Below the pieces are notes generated by a model. It did not search any database. It saw only the letters and a program-made list of their open reading frames with translations, and was not told the DNA's origin. A stretch of DNA of 11,307 nt from Clostridia bacterium (GTDB lineage Bacteria > Bacillota > Clostridia > Oscillospirales > CAG-272), in assembly GCA_024404655.1 (NCBI GenBank), contig JAKSPR010000060.1, forward strand, positions 1 through 11,307, in the 5' to 3' direction. Positions 1 through 5,843 of the stretch are shown here, in pieces. The position numbers were made by a program, and so were the translations under genes. How positions within the stretch are numbered: the first letter of the stretch is position 1; each line of letters opens with the position of its first letter.

Positions 1-47
1 GTGATGTCTCTGCTTTTTTTGCCTTGCTTTTACTTTGAAGTATTAAA

Positions 48-89
48 GGGCTGCCGCTCATGCTTCTCTGAATGCATTTGCGACAGCCC
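48..89 (-). terminator. Hairpin terminator after the anion permease gene
   Basis: A 10-bp stem (GGGCTGTCGC pairing with GCGGCAGCCC, one G-U pair), read on the minus strand, lies 8 bases past the permease stop codon. The loop contains a second small pairing (ATGC with GCAT). The following tract, TTTAATACTT, is only a weak U-tract, so the hairpin may terminate inefficiently or mainly protect the mRNA 3' end. Nothing recognisable lies between it and the left window edge. Confidence 0.6.
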
Positions 90-97
90 CATCAGTA

Positions 98-1282
98 TTA
101 TAAGCAGAAGAACTGACAGAATAAGAGCAGAATCACGAGGAACGAGAAATTGAAAACCGAGAATTTCAGGATGTATGCTCCGGTTTTGCCGGGGTTATGT
201 CTGGAATACTCCCGGAACGTGATGAGGGAGGCAAGGGACGCGATCAGCGTTCCCGCGCCGCCGATGTTGACGCCGTAGAGCAGAGCCTTATAATTCTCCG
301 TGAACTGGGACATGAGGATCGCCGTGGGGACATTACTGATGCACTGGCAGGAGAGGGCGGACACCAGCATGGTGTTCTTTTCGAGCAGTGCGGAGAAAAC
401 GGAGCGCACGGCGGGGATTCGGCTCATATTGCCGGAGAAGACGAAGAACGCACAGAAGGTGCCCAGCAGTCCGTAGTCCACCTTTTTCAGCGCATCCCGG
501 TCGGCAAACAGCAGAATCGGCGGAATGACGATGAGGCCCGTGGGATAGGGAATCGTGCGGAAGACGATGGCGATGGAGAGGGTGAAGAGAACGAGATACA
601 GCGCTGTGAGTCTGGCGGGCAGATGAATCTCGTCGTTTTCCGTGACGGTCAGGGGCTCCGCGGGGAGCAGCATGCAGATACCGAGAATCATCACAATGGC
701 TGCGGCGAAGGGCGGGGCCATGATGGCGGTGAACTCTCCCGTGGGAATATTGAATTTGGAATAGAGGTACAGATTCTGGGGATTGCCGAAGGGGGTCAGC
801 ATGCCGCCGAGGTTGGCAGCGATGTTCTGCATGATAAAGACAAATGCCATGTGGCGTTCCTTATGGGTCTCGGTGAGGACAAGATAGCCCAGCGGCAGGA
901 AGGTCAGCAGCGCCATATCGTTTGCAATCAGCATGGAGCCGACAAAGGTGACGGTCACAAGGGCGATGGATGCCGAGCGCAGGGTGGTGAAGCGCGCGAC
1001 GATCTTTCTTGCAAGGAACGTAAAGAACCGGATATTGCGCAGGGCGCAGACCACGGCAAGTACGCAGAAAAGACAGGTCAGGGTCTTGAAATCAAAATAG
1101 GAAAGATACGCCGCGTCCGGCGGGATGAGGATGCCGGTGATGACTGCCGCCAGCAGAGCGATGCAGAACACGGTATTGGATTTGAGAAAAGCAAGGACGG
1201 TGCGGAAAAAGCCTGCCGCATGGGATGGTGACGGCGATGGCGAATTTTTCGGAGAAAATGGACGGGGGGCGGACATCTGCAT
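98..1282 (-). CDS. ArsB/SLC13-superfamily anion permease
   Basis: A polytopic inner-membrane transporter of about 394 residues, related to ArsB, NhaD and SLC13/DASS carriers, which move anions such as arsenite, sulfate or dicarboxylates, often coupled to Na+ or H+. Seen in the sequence: about ten hydrophobic segments, an ANDMALLTFLP motif near residues 120-130, a TPFGNPQN motif near 163-170 and, in the second half, an SNVPTA motif followed by NIGGAGTL. Such paired Asn/Pro- and Gly-rich loops are typical of the family's substrate and ion sites. A GTG start at 1354 would give 418 residues, but the promoter at 1357-1385 puts transcription start near 1350, inside that extension. The ATG at 1282 follows a GAGG at 12 bases; ATG at 1276 is another option. 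The first ~20 residues are Ser/Pro-rich and non-conserved in appearance. The substrate cannot be assigned. No regulator or partner gene is adjacent. Confidence 0.85.
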   Translation of the reverse strand: MQMSAPRPFSPKNSPSPSPSHAAGFFRTVLAFLKSNTVFCIALLAAVITGILIPPDAAYLSYFDFKTLTCLFCVLAVVCALRNIRFFTFLARKIVARFTTLRSASIALVTVTFVGSMLIANDMALLTFLPLGYLVLTETHKERHMAFVFIMQNIAANLGGMLTPFGNPQNLYLYSKFNIPTGEFTAIMAPPFAAAIVMILGICMLLPAEPLTVTENDEIHLPARLTALYLVLFTLSIAIVFRTIPYPTGLIVIPPILLFADRDALKKVDYGLLGTFCAFFVFSGNMSRIPAVRSVFSALLEKNTMLVSALSCQCISNVPTAILMSQFTENYKALLYGVNIGGAGTLIASLASLITFREYSRHNPGKTGAYILKFSVFNFSFLVILLLFCQFFCL

Positions 1283-1356
1283 ATCGGTTTTGTGCCTCGT
1301 TTTCGTTATTGTTGTTCTTCCGTGGACAATCATTACCATTCGGGCAGAACGCACAT

Positions 1357-1385
1357 ATCATAGCATATTTTTTGTGGAATTGCAA
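1357..1385 (-). promoter_or_regulatory. Sigma-A promoter of the anion permease
   Basis: On the minus strand, -35 TTGCAA (1385-1380) and -10 TATGAT (1362-1357) are separated by exactly 17 bases. The expected transcription start is near 1350, which leaves a leader of about 68 nt before the ATG at 1282 and argues against the upstream GTG at 1354 as the start codon. Confidence 0.65.
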
Positions 1386-1388
1386 CAG

Positions 1389-1419
1389 TTTCCGGAAAGT
1401 TTCGGAAGCTTTCGGAAAG
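1389..1419. repeat. Three tandem ~10-bp repeats upstream of the permease promoter
   Basis: Three adjacent units read TTTCCGGAAAG, TTTCGGAAGC and TTTCGGAAAG on the plus strand, with a partial TTTTCCC following. The first contains the palindrome TTTCCGGAAA. The array ends 3 bases upstream of the permease -35 box, and its ~10-bp period places every copy on the same face of the helix, as expected for cooperative binding of a regulator. No known operator is recognised. The rest of the 1283-1598 gap shows only promoters. Confidence 0.5.
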
Positions 1420-1525
1420 TTTTCCCTTTTCATCAAAACAGGGGGAATCCGGACGGGAAATTTTGTCTGAATTGATTTTTTACAAAATTTTCACAAGAGC
1501 ATCACGGAAGATGGCAGAAAAGGTC

Positions 1526-1554
1526 TTTACTTTTTGCAGATTTTGTGGTAAACT
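1526..1554 (+). promoter_or_regulatory. Probable promoter of the foldase lipoprotein gene
   Basis: -35-like TTTACT (1526-1531) and -10-like TAAACT (1549-1554) have a 17-base spacer and lie about 45 bases upstream of the ATG at 1599. Each box matches the sigma-A consensus at four of six positions, so this is a moderate promoter candidate. It is the best one seen in the gap. Confidence 0.4.
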
Positions 1555-1598
1555 ATCTTTATCTCATTTCTATGTATCAGAAAGGAACATTCGGCACC

Positions 1599-2606
1599 AT
1601 GAAAAGAACGCTTTCCCTGTTTGTCTGCGTGGTCCTGTGTCTTGCGACGCTGGTCTCCTGCGGCAAACCCTACAACTACGATTTATCCAAATATGTGACC
1701 CTCGGCCAGTACAAGGGCGTTACGGTCAGCAAGAGCGAAATCGAGGAGCAGATCGACGAGCAGTATTCTGCAGTTCTCTCTGCCAGCGCGGAATATGTGG
1801 AGACCAACGCCGTTTCCAAAGAAGGCGACAAGATCACCTATTCCTACACCGGCACCATCGACGGTGCGGCAAATGATGCTCTGACCGGCGAAAACAAGAC
1901 CCTGACTGCTGTCTCCGGTACCACTGGTTTCAAGGAACTGGACGAAGCTCTGGTCGGCATCAAGGGCGGCAGCAATCTGACGGTTGATGTTGTTCTCCCC
2001 GAGAACTTCTCCGCAGATGCTTCTCTTGCAGGCAAGACCGCGACCCTCGCTGTCACCGTTGCCAAGGTTGAAGAGCTTGTTACTCCTGAAACCCTGACCG
2101 ATGAAATGGTCAAGACCTACACTGAGGAAACCTACACCACCATCGACGCTTACAGAACCTACCTGTACTCTGCCATCAAGCAGAATCTGGCATGGAGCGC
2201 GGCTGTCAAGAACTGCTCCTTCACGGACTATCCCAAGAAGGAAGCAGAGAACTACTACAACACACTGCTGACCAGATATCAGGCACAGGCAAGCCAGTAC
2301 GGCATGACCCTGGAGCAGTTCACCTCCCTCACCGGCTACACCATGGATGCGTTCCAGGCAGCCCTTGCACAGCAGGCAGTCAATCAGACCCGTCAGGATG
2401 TTGTCATGTACAGCATCGCAAGAGCAGAAGGTCTTGAACCCGATCAGGCGCGCATTGACGCAGAAGCTGCTTCCCTTGCAAAAGAGAACGGCTTTGCAAC
2501 CGTCAAGGAAATGTATGCACAGCTTGGTGAAGATCAGGTTCTTTCCTATGTCCAGTCTCTCCTGGTCATGGAATTCCTCGAAGCAAACGCAGTCGAGGCT
2601 GAATAA
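1599..2606 (+). CDS. Trigger-factor-like foldase lipoprotein (FKBP-type PPIase)
   Basis: A 335-residue exported lipoprotein with the domain order of the C-terminal two thirds of trigger factor. Residues 1-20 form a lipoprotein signal peptide (MKR, a hydrophobic core, then LVSC) with the lipidated Cys at 21. Residues ~70-160 resemble the FKBP-type peptidyl-prolyl isomerase domain of trigger factor (GDKITYSYTGTIDG, then ELDEALVGIKGG and VVLPENF). Residues ~160-335 are helical, Gln/Ala/Glu-rich, and resemble the trigger factor C-terminal/SurA-like chaperone arms. There is no ribosome-binding N domain. The inferred role is folding of secreted proteins outside the membrane, a position filled by PrsA in other Firmicutes. 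The start follows AAAGGA by 12 bases; the in-frame codons back to 1545 would precede the signal peptide and are rejected. Followed by a strong terminator, so probably monocistronic. Isomerase activity is not proven because catalytic aromatics were not verified. Confidence 0.85.
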   Translation: MKRTLSLFVCVVLCLATLVSCGKPYNYDLSKYVTLGQYKGVTVSKSEIEEQIDEQYSAVLSASAEYVETNAVSKEGDKITYSYTGTIDGAANDALTGENKTLTAVSGTTGFKELDEALVGIKGGSNLTVDVVLPENFSADASLAGKTATLAVTVAKVEELVTPETLTDEMVKTYTEETYTTIDAYRTYLYSAIKQNLAWSAAVKNCSFTDYPKKEAENYYNTLLTRYQAQASQYGMTLEQFTSLTGYTMDAFQAALAQQAVNQTRQDVVMYSIARAEGLEPDQARIDAEAASLAKENGFATVKEMYAQLGEDQVLSYVQSLLVMEFLEANAVEAE

Positions 2607-2621
2607 ACACAAAAACCCAAA

Positions 2622-2657
2622 CGGACTGCCCTCCATACACGGGTAGTCCGTTTTTTT
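2622..2657 (+). terminator. Rho-independent terminator after the foldase gene
   Basis: A 10-bp stem (CGGACTGCCC with GGGTAGTCCG, one G-U pair) closes a 9-nt loop, is followed by seven T and is preceded by an A-rich tract. It sits 15 bases after the stop codon and is a textbook intrinsic terminator. Confidence 0.9.
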
Positions 2658-2686
2658 ACCATAGTTATGAAAGGATGGATACTTTT

Positions 2687-3400
2687 ATGAAACTGAAAAT
2701 CATGACCTACAACATCCAGCACGGATTTGATTTCGTGAAGAAGGACCGCATCGACCTTGCGCAGATTGCGGACATTGTGCGGGCGGAGGACCCGGATGCC
2801 ATTGTCTTCAACGAAGTGCGCGGAGACGGCATTGCTGCGGACTACACCGATCAGACCGGGGAGTTTATGCGGCTGCTTGGGTGGGACGGATATTTCGGCA
2901 AAGCGCTGGATGTGCCGGGCGGCGGACCCTATGGCAATGCGGTTTTATCAAAGCATCCCGTGACGGCTGCGGTGACGGCCATCCCTACGCCTCCCCTGGA
3001 GCCGGGAAAGTTCATTGAGCCGCGGTGTATCATCCGTGCGGAATTTGATTTTGACGGGACGAAATTTGCGCTCTACGGCTCCCATTTCGGTCTGACGGAA
3101 AAGGAGCAGGAGAACGCCGTGGAGACGCTCTGCGGGCTGCTCGACAAAGAAACGCTGCCGTGCTGCTTTATGGGAGACCTCAACATGGAGCCGCAGGACG
3201 GGAAGCTTGACCCGGTCCGGGCACGGCTCAAAGATTCGGCGGACGTGTTTGAATATCCGATGCTGTCGTTCCCCTCGGACAAGCCGGAAATCAAAATCGA
3301 CTATATTTTCGTGTCCCGGGATGTGAAGGTGCTGAAAGCGGAGATTCTTCCGATCGTTGCATCAGATCACAGACCGTATACGGCGGAAATTGAGGTTTAA
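2687..3400 (+). CDS. Endonuclease/exonuclease/phosphatase-family hydrolase
   Basis: A 237-residue cytoplasmic protein of the EEP superfamily (DNase I / exonuclease III / inositol-phosphatase fold), metal-dependent phosphoesterases. Motifs in order: MTYNIQHG at 6-13, NEV with catalytic-type Glu43, GNAVLSK at 83-89, GSHFGL with His133, MGDLN with Asp164 and Asn166, KIDYIFVS with Asp205, and SDHRP with Asp227-His228. All family catalytic motifs appear intact. There is no signal peptide. The closest general type is the small EEP proteins that act on phosphodiesters or sugar/lipid phosphates; the substrate cannot be told from sequence. The ATG at 2687 is preferred because AAAGGA (2670-2675) lies 11 bases before it, whereas the in-frame ATG at 2675 overlaps that SD. 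No separate promoter is obvious in the 29 bases after the previous terminator, so it may depend on read-through. Confidence 0.88.
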   Translation: MKLKIMTYNIQHGFDFVKKDRIDLAQIADIVRAEDPDAIVFNEVRGDGIAADYTDQTGEFMRLLGWDGYFGKALDVPGGGPYGNAVLSKHPVTAAVTAIPTPPLEPGKFIEPRCIIRAEFDFDGTKFALYGSHFGLTEKEQENAVETLCGLLDKETLPCCFMGDLNMEPQDGKLDPVRARLKDSADVFEYPMLSFPSDKPEIKIDYIFVSRDVKVLKAEILPIVASDHRPYTAEIEV

Positions 3401-3412
3401 GAATAAAAGAAG

Positions 3413-3454
3413 AAGCGTGAAGCCGTGGCTGCATAGGCAGCGGGCTTCACGCTT
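3413..3454. terminator. Bidirectional terminator between convergent genes
   Basis: A 12-bp perfect stem (AAGCGTGAAGCC with GGCTTCACGCTT) carries an inner GCTGC-ATAG-GCAGC stem-loop. It is followed on the plus strand by TTTTCATTTCTTTTTTT and on the minus strand by a TCTTCTTTTATT tract. It lies between the stop codons of the EEP hydrolase (3400) and the AEC permease (3469) and should serve both. Confidence 0.9.
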
Positions 3455-3468
3455 TTCATTTCTTTTTT

Positions 3469-4413
3469 TCAGATCATCAGAACCAGATTTGTCAGCGCAA
3501 CGGCGACGGGGATGGTTGCCATGGAAAGCAGTGTCGACATACCGACGGTCTGGGCGGCGAGTTCGGGGCGTTCGTTATAGATCTCTGCGAACATGACGGC
3601 GACGGCGGCGGCGGGGAGGGAGGCCTCCACAGCGAAGAACATGACACGCTGATCGCTCATGCCGGCGAGGTGATAGATCAGAGCGATGAGCACCGGGCAG
3701 GCAAGGAGGCGGAGTACCGAGAAGATATACAGCCGGTAGTTTGTGAAAATCTGTTTCAGCGGCAGTCTTGTGAGGTTCGCACCGATAACGAGGAGGACGA
3801 GCGGCGTGCAGATATTATTCATATACTGAACGGCACTGGCTACGGGGCCGGGGACGGGGATCTGCAAAGCGAAGAACAGGAAACCGAGCATACAGGGGAC
3901 GGTTCCGTGATTGATGAGAATCTTACGGATGTTCATCTTAATATCCTTGCGTCCGCGGGCAATTAAGACGATACCGTAGGACCAGACGCAGAGATTGAAC
4001 GCAAAGCAGTAGAACGCGCCCCAGAAGGTACCGATATCGCCGAACAGCTTGCCGAGGATCGGCAGACCGATGAAGCCTGCATTGACAAAGATGATGCCGA
4101 ACTCCGTGACCTTGCGCTCCGCCGGGTCCTTCTGGTATTTCGCGGTAAAGAATGCGAATACTGCAAGGATGAGGTGGGAGAGCAGGGCAAGGGCGAGGGT
4201 CAGAAGTCCCGTTTTCAGGTTGTCCCCCGAATACTCCACATTGGAGAGAGCATTGAACAGCATGAAAGGCTGGGCGACGTTGACGGTCAGGGATGAGAGC
4301 TTCTTTGACATGGCGGCATCGAGGATTCCGATTTTGGAGGAATAATAGCCGATGCATATAAGAAGCAGCAGCGTTGTGACCGCCTGAGCGGTAGTGAAGA
4401 AGGATACGGTCAT
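3469..4413 (-). CDS. AEC-family (auxin efflux carrier-type) permease
   Basis: A 314-residue membrane protein with about ten hydrophobic segments, matching the AEC family (MleP/YfdV-like) in length and layout. Bacterial members move small organic acids such as malate or malonate, or amino-acid-like substrates. Visible family features: an N-terminal segment followed by GYYSSKIGILD, the VNVAQPFMLFNAL stretch near residues 44-56, the NAGFIGLPILG motif near 111-121, and the C-terminal EIYNERPELAAQTVGMSTLLS stretch before the last helix (split here as EIYNERPELA and AQTVGMSTLL). The ATG lies one base after the TGA of the upstream peptidase gene, so the two are surely co-transcribed and probably translationally coupled; no strong separate SD is seen. 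Export or uptake of peptide-derived products would fit the neighbour, but that is inference. The substrate is unknown. Confidence 0.88.
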   Translation of the reverse strand: MTVSFFTTAQAVTTLLLLICIGYYSSKIGILDAAMSKKLSSLTVNVAQPFMLFNALSNVEYSGDNLKTGLLTLALALLSHLILAVFAFFTAKYQKDPAERKVTEFGIIFVNAGFIGLPILGKLFGDIGTFWGAFYCFAFNLCVWSYGIVLIARGRKDIKMNIRKILINHGTVPCMLGFLFFALQIPVPGPVASAVQYMNNICTPLVLLVIGANLTRLPLKQIFTNYRLYIFSVLRLLACPVLIALIYHLAGMSDQRVMFFAVEASLPAAAVAVMFAEIYNERPELAAQTVGMSTLLSMATIPVAVALTNLVLMI

Positions 4414-4414
4414 A

Positions 4415-5473
4415 TCAGTCGTCCGCTTCGCAGAGGTATGCGCGGATGAGCTCGAAGGTGTTCTTCACGCCGTCGATGTGGCTGCGCTCATATCCGTGGG
4501 AGGCGTAAACACCGGCGCCGATGAGGGCATGGCGGAGGTCATATTCTCTGACGGAAACGGAGCAGTCGGAAGAATAGAGGGGATAAATATCCACAGCATA
4601 GCCGAGGTTGTGCTTCTTTGCCTTCTTGACGAGCTGGCAGTTGATCTCATAATTATAAGGACCGGAGCCGTCGGAGGCACAGATGGAAACCATCTGCTCG
4701 GTACATTCGAGACCGTCGCCGACACAGCCCATATCCACACCGAAGATCTCCGTGACGCCCTTGGGGCAGATGCCGCCGGCACCGTGACCGACTTCCTCAT
4801 AAACGGTGAAGTGCATGTAGATGGGACGGAGGGTCTTTTCACCGCTGTCGGCCAGATGCTTTGCAAAGCCCAGCAGGATGGCGGCGGAGAGCTTGTCGTC
4901 GAGATAACGGCTCTTGATGTAGCCGGAGGGAGTGATGACGGTTCTGGGGTCGACGCAGACATAGCAGCCGTTCTCGATGCCGAGGGCCTTGGTCTCTGCG
5001 GCGTTGTTTACGATCTCATCGAGGACGACCTCGACATTGTCCCAGTTGCGGGCTGCGGAGATCGCATTGCCGTTGACATGGAGGGATGCGTCGCAGAACT
5101 GGAGGTTGCCTTCGTAATACTTGCCGTCGCGGGTATAGACGCGGACGAGCTCAGTTTCGGTGTTGTTTGCGTTGAGACCGCCCATGGGACGAACCTTCAG
5201 ACGGCCGTTGCCCTTGACCTCCTTGACCATGGCACCGAGGGTGTCAATATGAGCGGACAGGAGGACGCCGTTTTCGGGGTCTGCGTCTTCTGCAGCAAAC
5301 TTCGTGAGGTCGGCAAGGACGCCGCCCTTTGCGGTCTTATGAGCGGGGATGCCCAGCTTTGTAAAAGCCTCGCAGAGGTACTCTGCTACTTTTGCCGTGA
5401 AGCCCGTGGGGCTGTCGATGGCAAGGATGTTTTTCAGCTCTTCAAGCGTATAATCAAGAATGTTCTGTTCCAT
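4415..5473 (-). CDS. M42-family metallo-aminopeptidase
   Basis: A 352-residue cytoplasmic peptidase of the M42 family (glutamyl/leucyl aminopeptidase, TET and FrvX-like), di-metal enzymes that trim N-terminal residues from peptides, usually as dodecamers. Signature elements: AHIDTLG with His75 and Asp77; LDDKLSA with bridging Asp192; VYEEVGHGAG with the Glu226-Glu227 pair (general base and metal ligand); GVDMG with Asp247; and a C-terminal SHGYERSH containing His326 and His332, one of which should be the last ligand. Length is normal for the family. The ATG at 5473 begins the conserved N-terminus; a longer frame to 5554 would run through the promoter at 5509-5537 and is rejected. The SD is modest (AAAGG, 13 bases away). 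It is the first gene of an operon with the AEC permease. Some family members have been called cellulases in older annotation; nothing here supports that. Confidence 0.92.
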   Translation of the reverse strand: MEQNILDYTLEELKNILAIDSPTGFTAKVAEYLCEAFTKLGIPAHKTAKGGVLADLTKFAAEDADPENGVLLSAHIDTLGAMVKEVKGNGRLKVRPMGGLNANNTETELVRVYTRDGKYYEGNLQFCDASLHVNGNAISAARNWDNVEVVLDEIVNNAAETKALGIENGCYVCVDPRTVITPSGYIKSRYLDDKLSAAILLGFAKHLADSGEKTLRPIYMHFTVYEEVGHGAGGICPKGVTEIFGVDMGCVGDGLECTEQMVSICASDGSGPYNYEINCQLVKKAKKHNLGYAVDIYPLYSSDCSVSVREYDLRHALIGAGVYASHGYERSHIDGVKNTFELIRAYLCEADD

Positions 5474-5505
5474 TTCGGGATACCAGCCTTTCGTTTTTGT
5501 TTGTG

Positions 5506-5727
5506 TTAAGTATAGCACAAACCGGGGAAAATGTAAAGGGCAGAACCGCAACATTTTCCGCTACGCAGTTCTGCCCTTGAAAAATAAACCCTCCGAACAG
5601 CATAAACAAGGATAGGAAGTCCCGCGAAGCCTGCAAGGGCGACCGCAAAGCCCTTGCCGGTCACCCCACCGAGCCGGGGAACAACCAGAATCAAGCCGAG
5701 GGCAGTGACACAGCGGAACTGTAACAT
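5506..5727 (-). CDS. Doubtful small membrane ORF
   Basis: A 73-codon ORF whose first two thirds look coding: about 40 hydrophobic residues in two segments (CVTALGLILVVP, then FAVALAGFAGLPILVYAV) ending in a basic RRVYFSR, codons resembling the neighbours, and an AAAGGGGG immediately before the ATG. Against it, the last ~20 codons run across the inverted repeat and the peptidase promoter, the SD is very close to the start, and no family is recognised. It may be a remnant of a larger membrane protein gene, a real small protein, or chance. Confidence 0.25.
   Translation of the reverse strand: MLQFRCVTALGLILVVPRLGGVTGKGFAVALAGFAGLPILVYAVRRVYFSRAELRSGKCCGSALYIFPGLCYT
5509..5537 (-). promoter_or_regulatory. 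Sigma-A promoter of the peptidase-permease operon
   Basis: On the minus strand, -35 TTTACA (5537-5532) and -10 TATACT (5514-5509) are 17 bases apart, five of six consensus matches each. Transcription should start near 5502. The -10 box lies in an imperfect 20-bp palindrome at 5501-5520 with arms TTGTG and CACAA, a possible repressor site. Confidence 0.7.
5536..5578. repeat. Inverted repeat abutting the peptidase promoter
   Basis: Perfect 11-bp arms AAGGGCAGAAC (5536-5546) and GTTCTGCCCTT (5568-5578) enclose 21 bases, with two further internal GC pairs. The inner end overlaps the -35 box by two bases. Read on the minus strand, it is followed by TTTACATTTT, so it could weakly terminate incoming transcription and insulate the peptidase promoter. 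It could also be a protein-binding site. Confidence 0.55.
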
Positions 5728-5760
5728 TTCCCCCTTTCCCCGCCCTGTGAAGAATTGCAG

Positions 5761-5801
5761 TACTTGACAAATACAAGTGAGAATGTTATAATAACTTGTA
5801 C
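5761..5801. promoter_or_regulatory. Operator-like dyads around the oxidoreductase promoter
   Basis: Perfect 7-bp arms TACAAGT (5772-5778) and ACTTGTA (5794-5800) flank the -10 box with a 15-bp gap. A third half-site, TACTTG (5761-5766), overlaps the -35 and forms a second dyad, ACTTG-7-CAAGT. The half-site ACTTGTAC resembles those of GntR-family regulators such as AraR and HutC, as recalled from family knowledge. The -10 region itself, GTTATAATAAC, is symmetric. No regulator gene lies in the window. Confidence 0.45.
5764..5792 (+). promoter_or_regulatory. Consensus sigma-A promoter of the oxidoreductase operon
   Basis: A perfect -35 TTGACA (5764-5769), a 17-base spacer and a perfect -10 TATAAT (5787-5792). 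Transcription should start near 5799, giving a leader of about 45 nt. A promoter this close to consensus usually needs repression, and operator-like repeats surround it. Confidence 0.9.
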
Positions 5802-5843
5802 AGCCATCAAATTATGATAATTCTTGATAAAGGATGAAAAATT

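Noticed and set aside
197..1231. A 344-codon plus-strand ORF antisense to the anion permease
   Set aside because: Extremely Gly/Asp/Gln/His-rich and featureless, whereas the minus frame is a clear polytopic membrane protein.
1283..1354. A longer N-terminus for the anion permease from GTG 1354
   Set aside because: The extension overlaps the predicted transcription start near 1350, has no SD and is Arg/Thr/His-rich, unlike a transporter N-terminus.
4394..5509. A 371-codon plus-strand ORF antisense to the M42 peptidase
   Set aside because: The minus strand carries all M42 metal ligands. The plus frame is an Asp/Val/Gly-rich mirror translation without motifs.
5580..5760. A riboswitch or structured RNA in the divergent gap
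   Set aside because: No known aptamer consensus is visible, and this DNA lies upstream of the mapped-looking promoters, so it would not be in either operon's leader.
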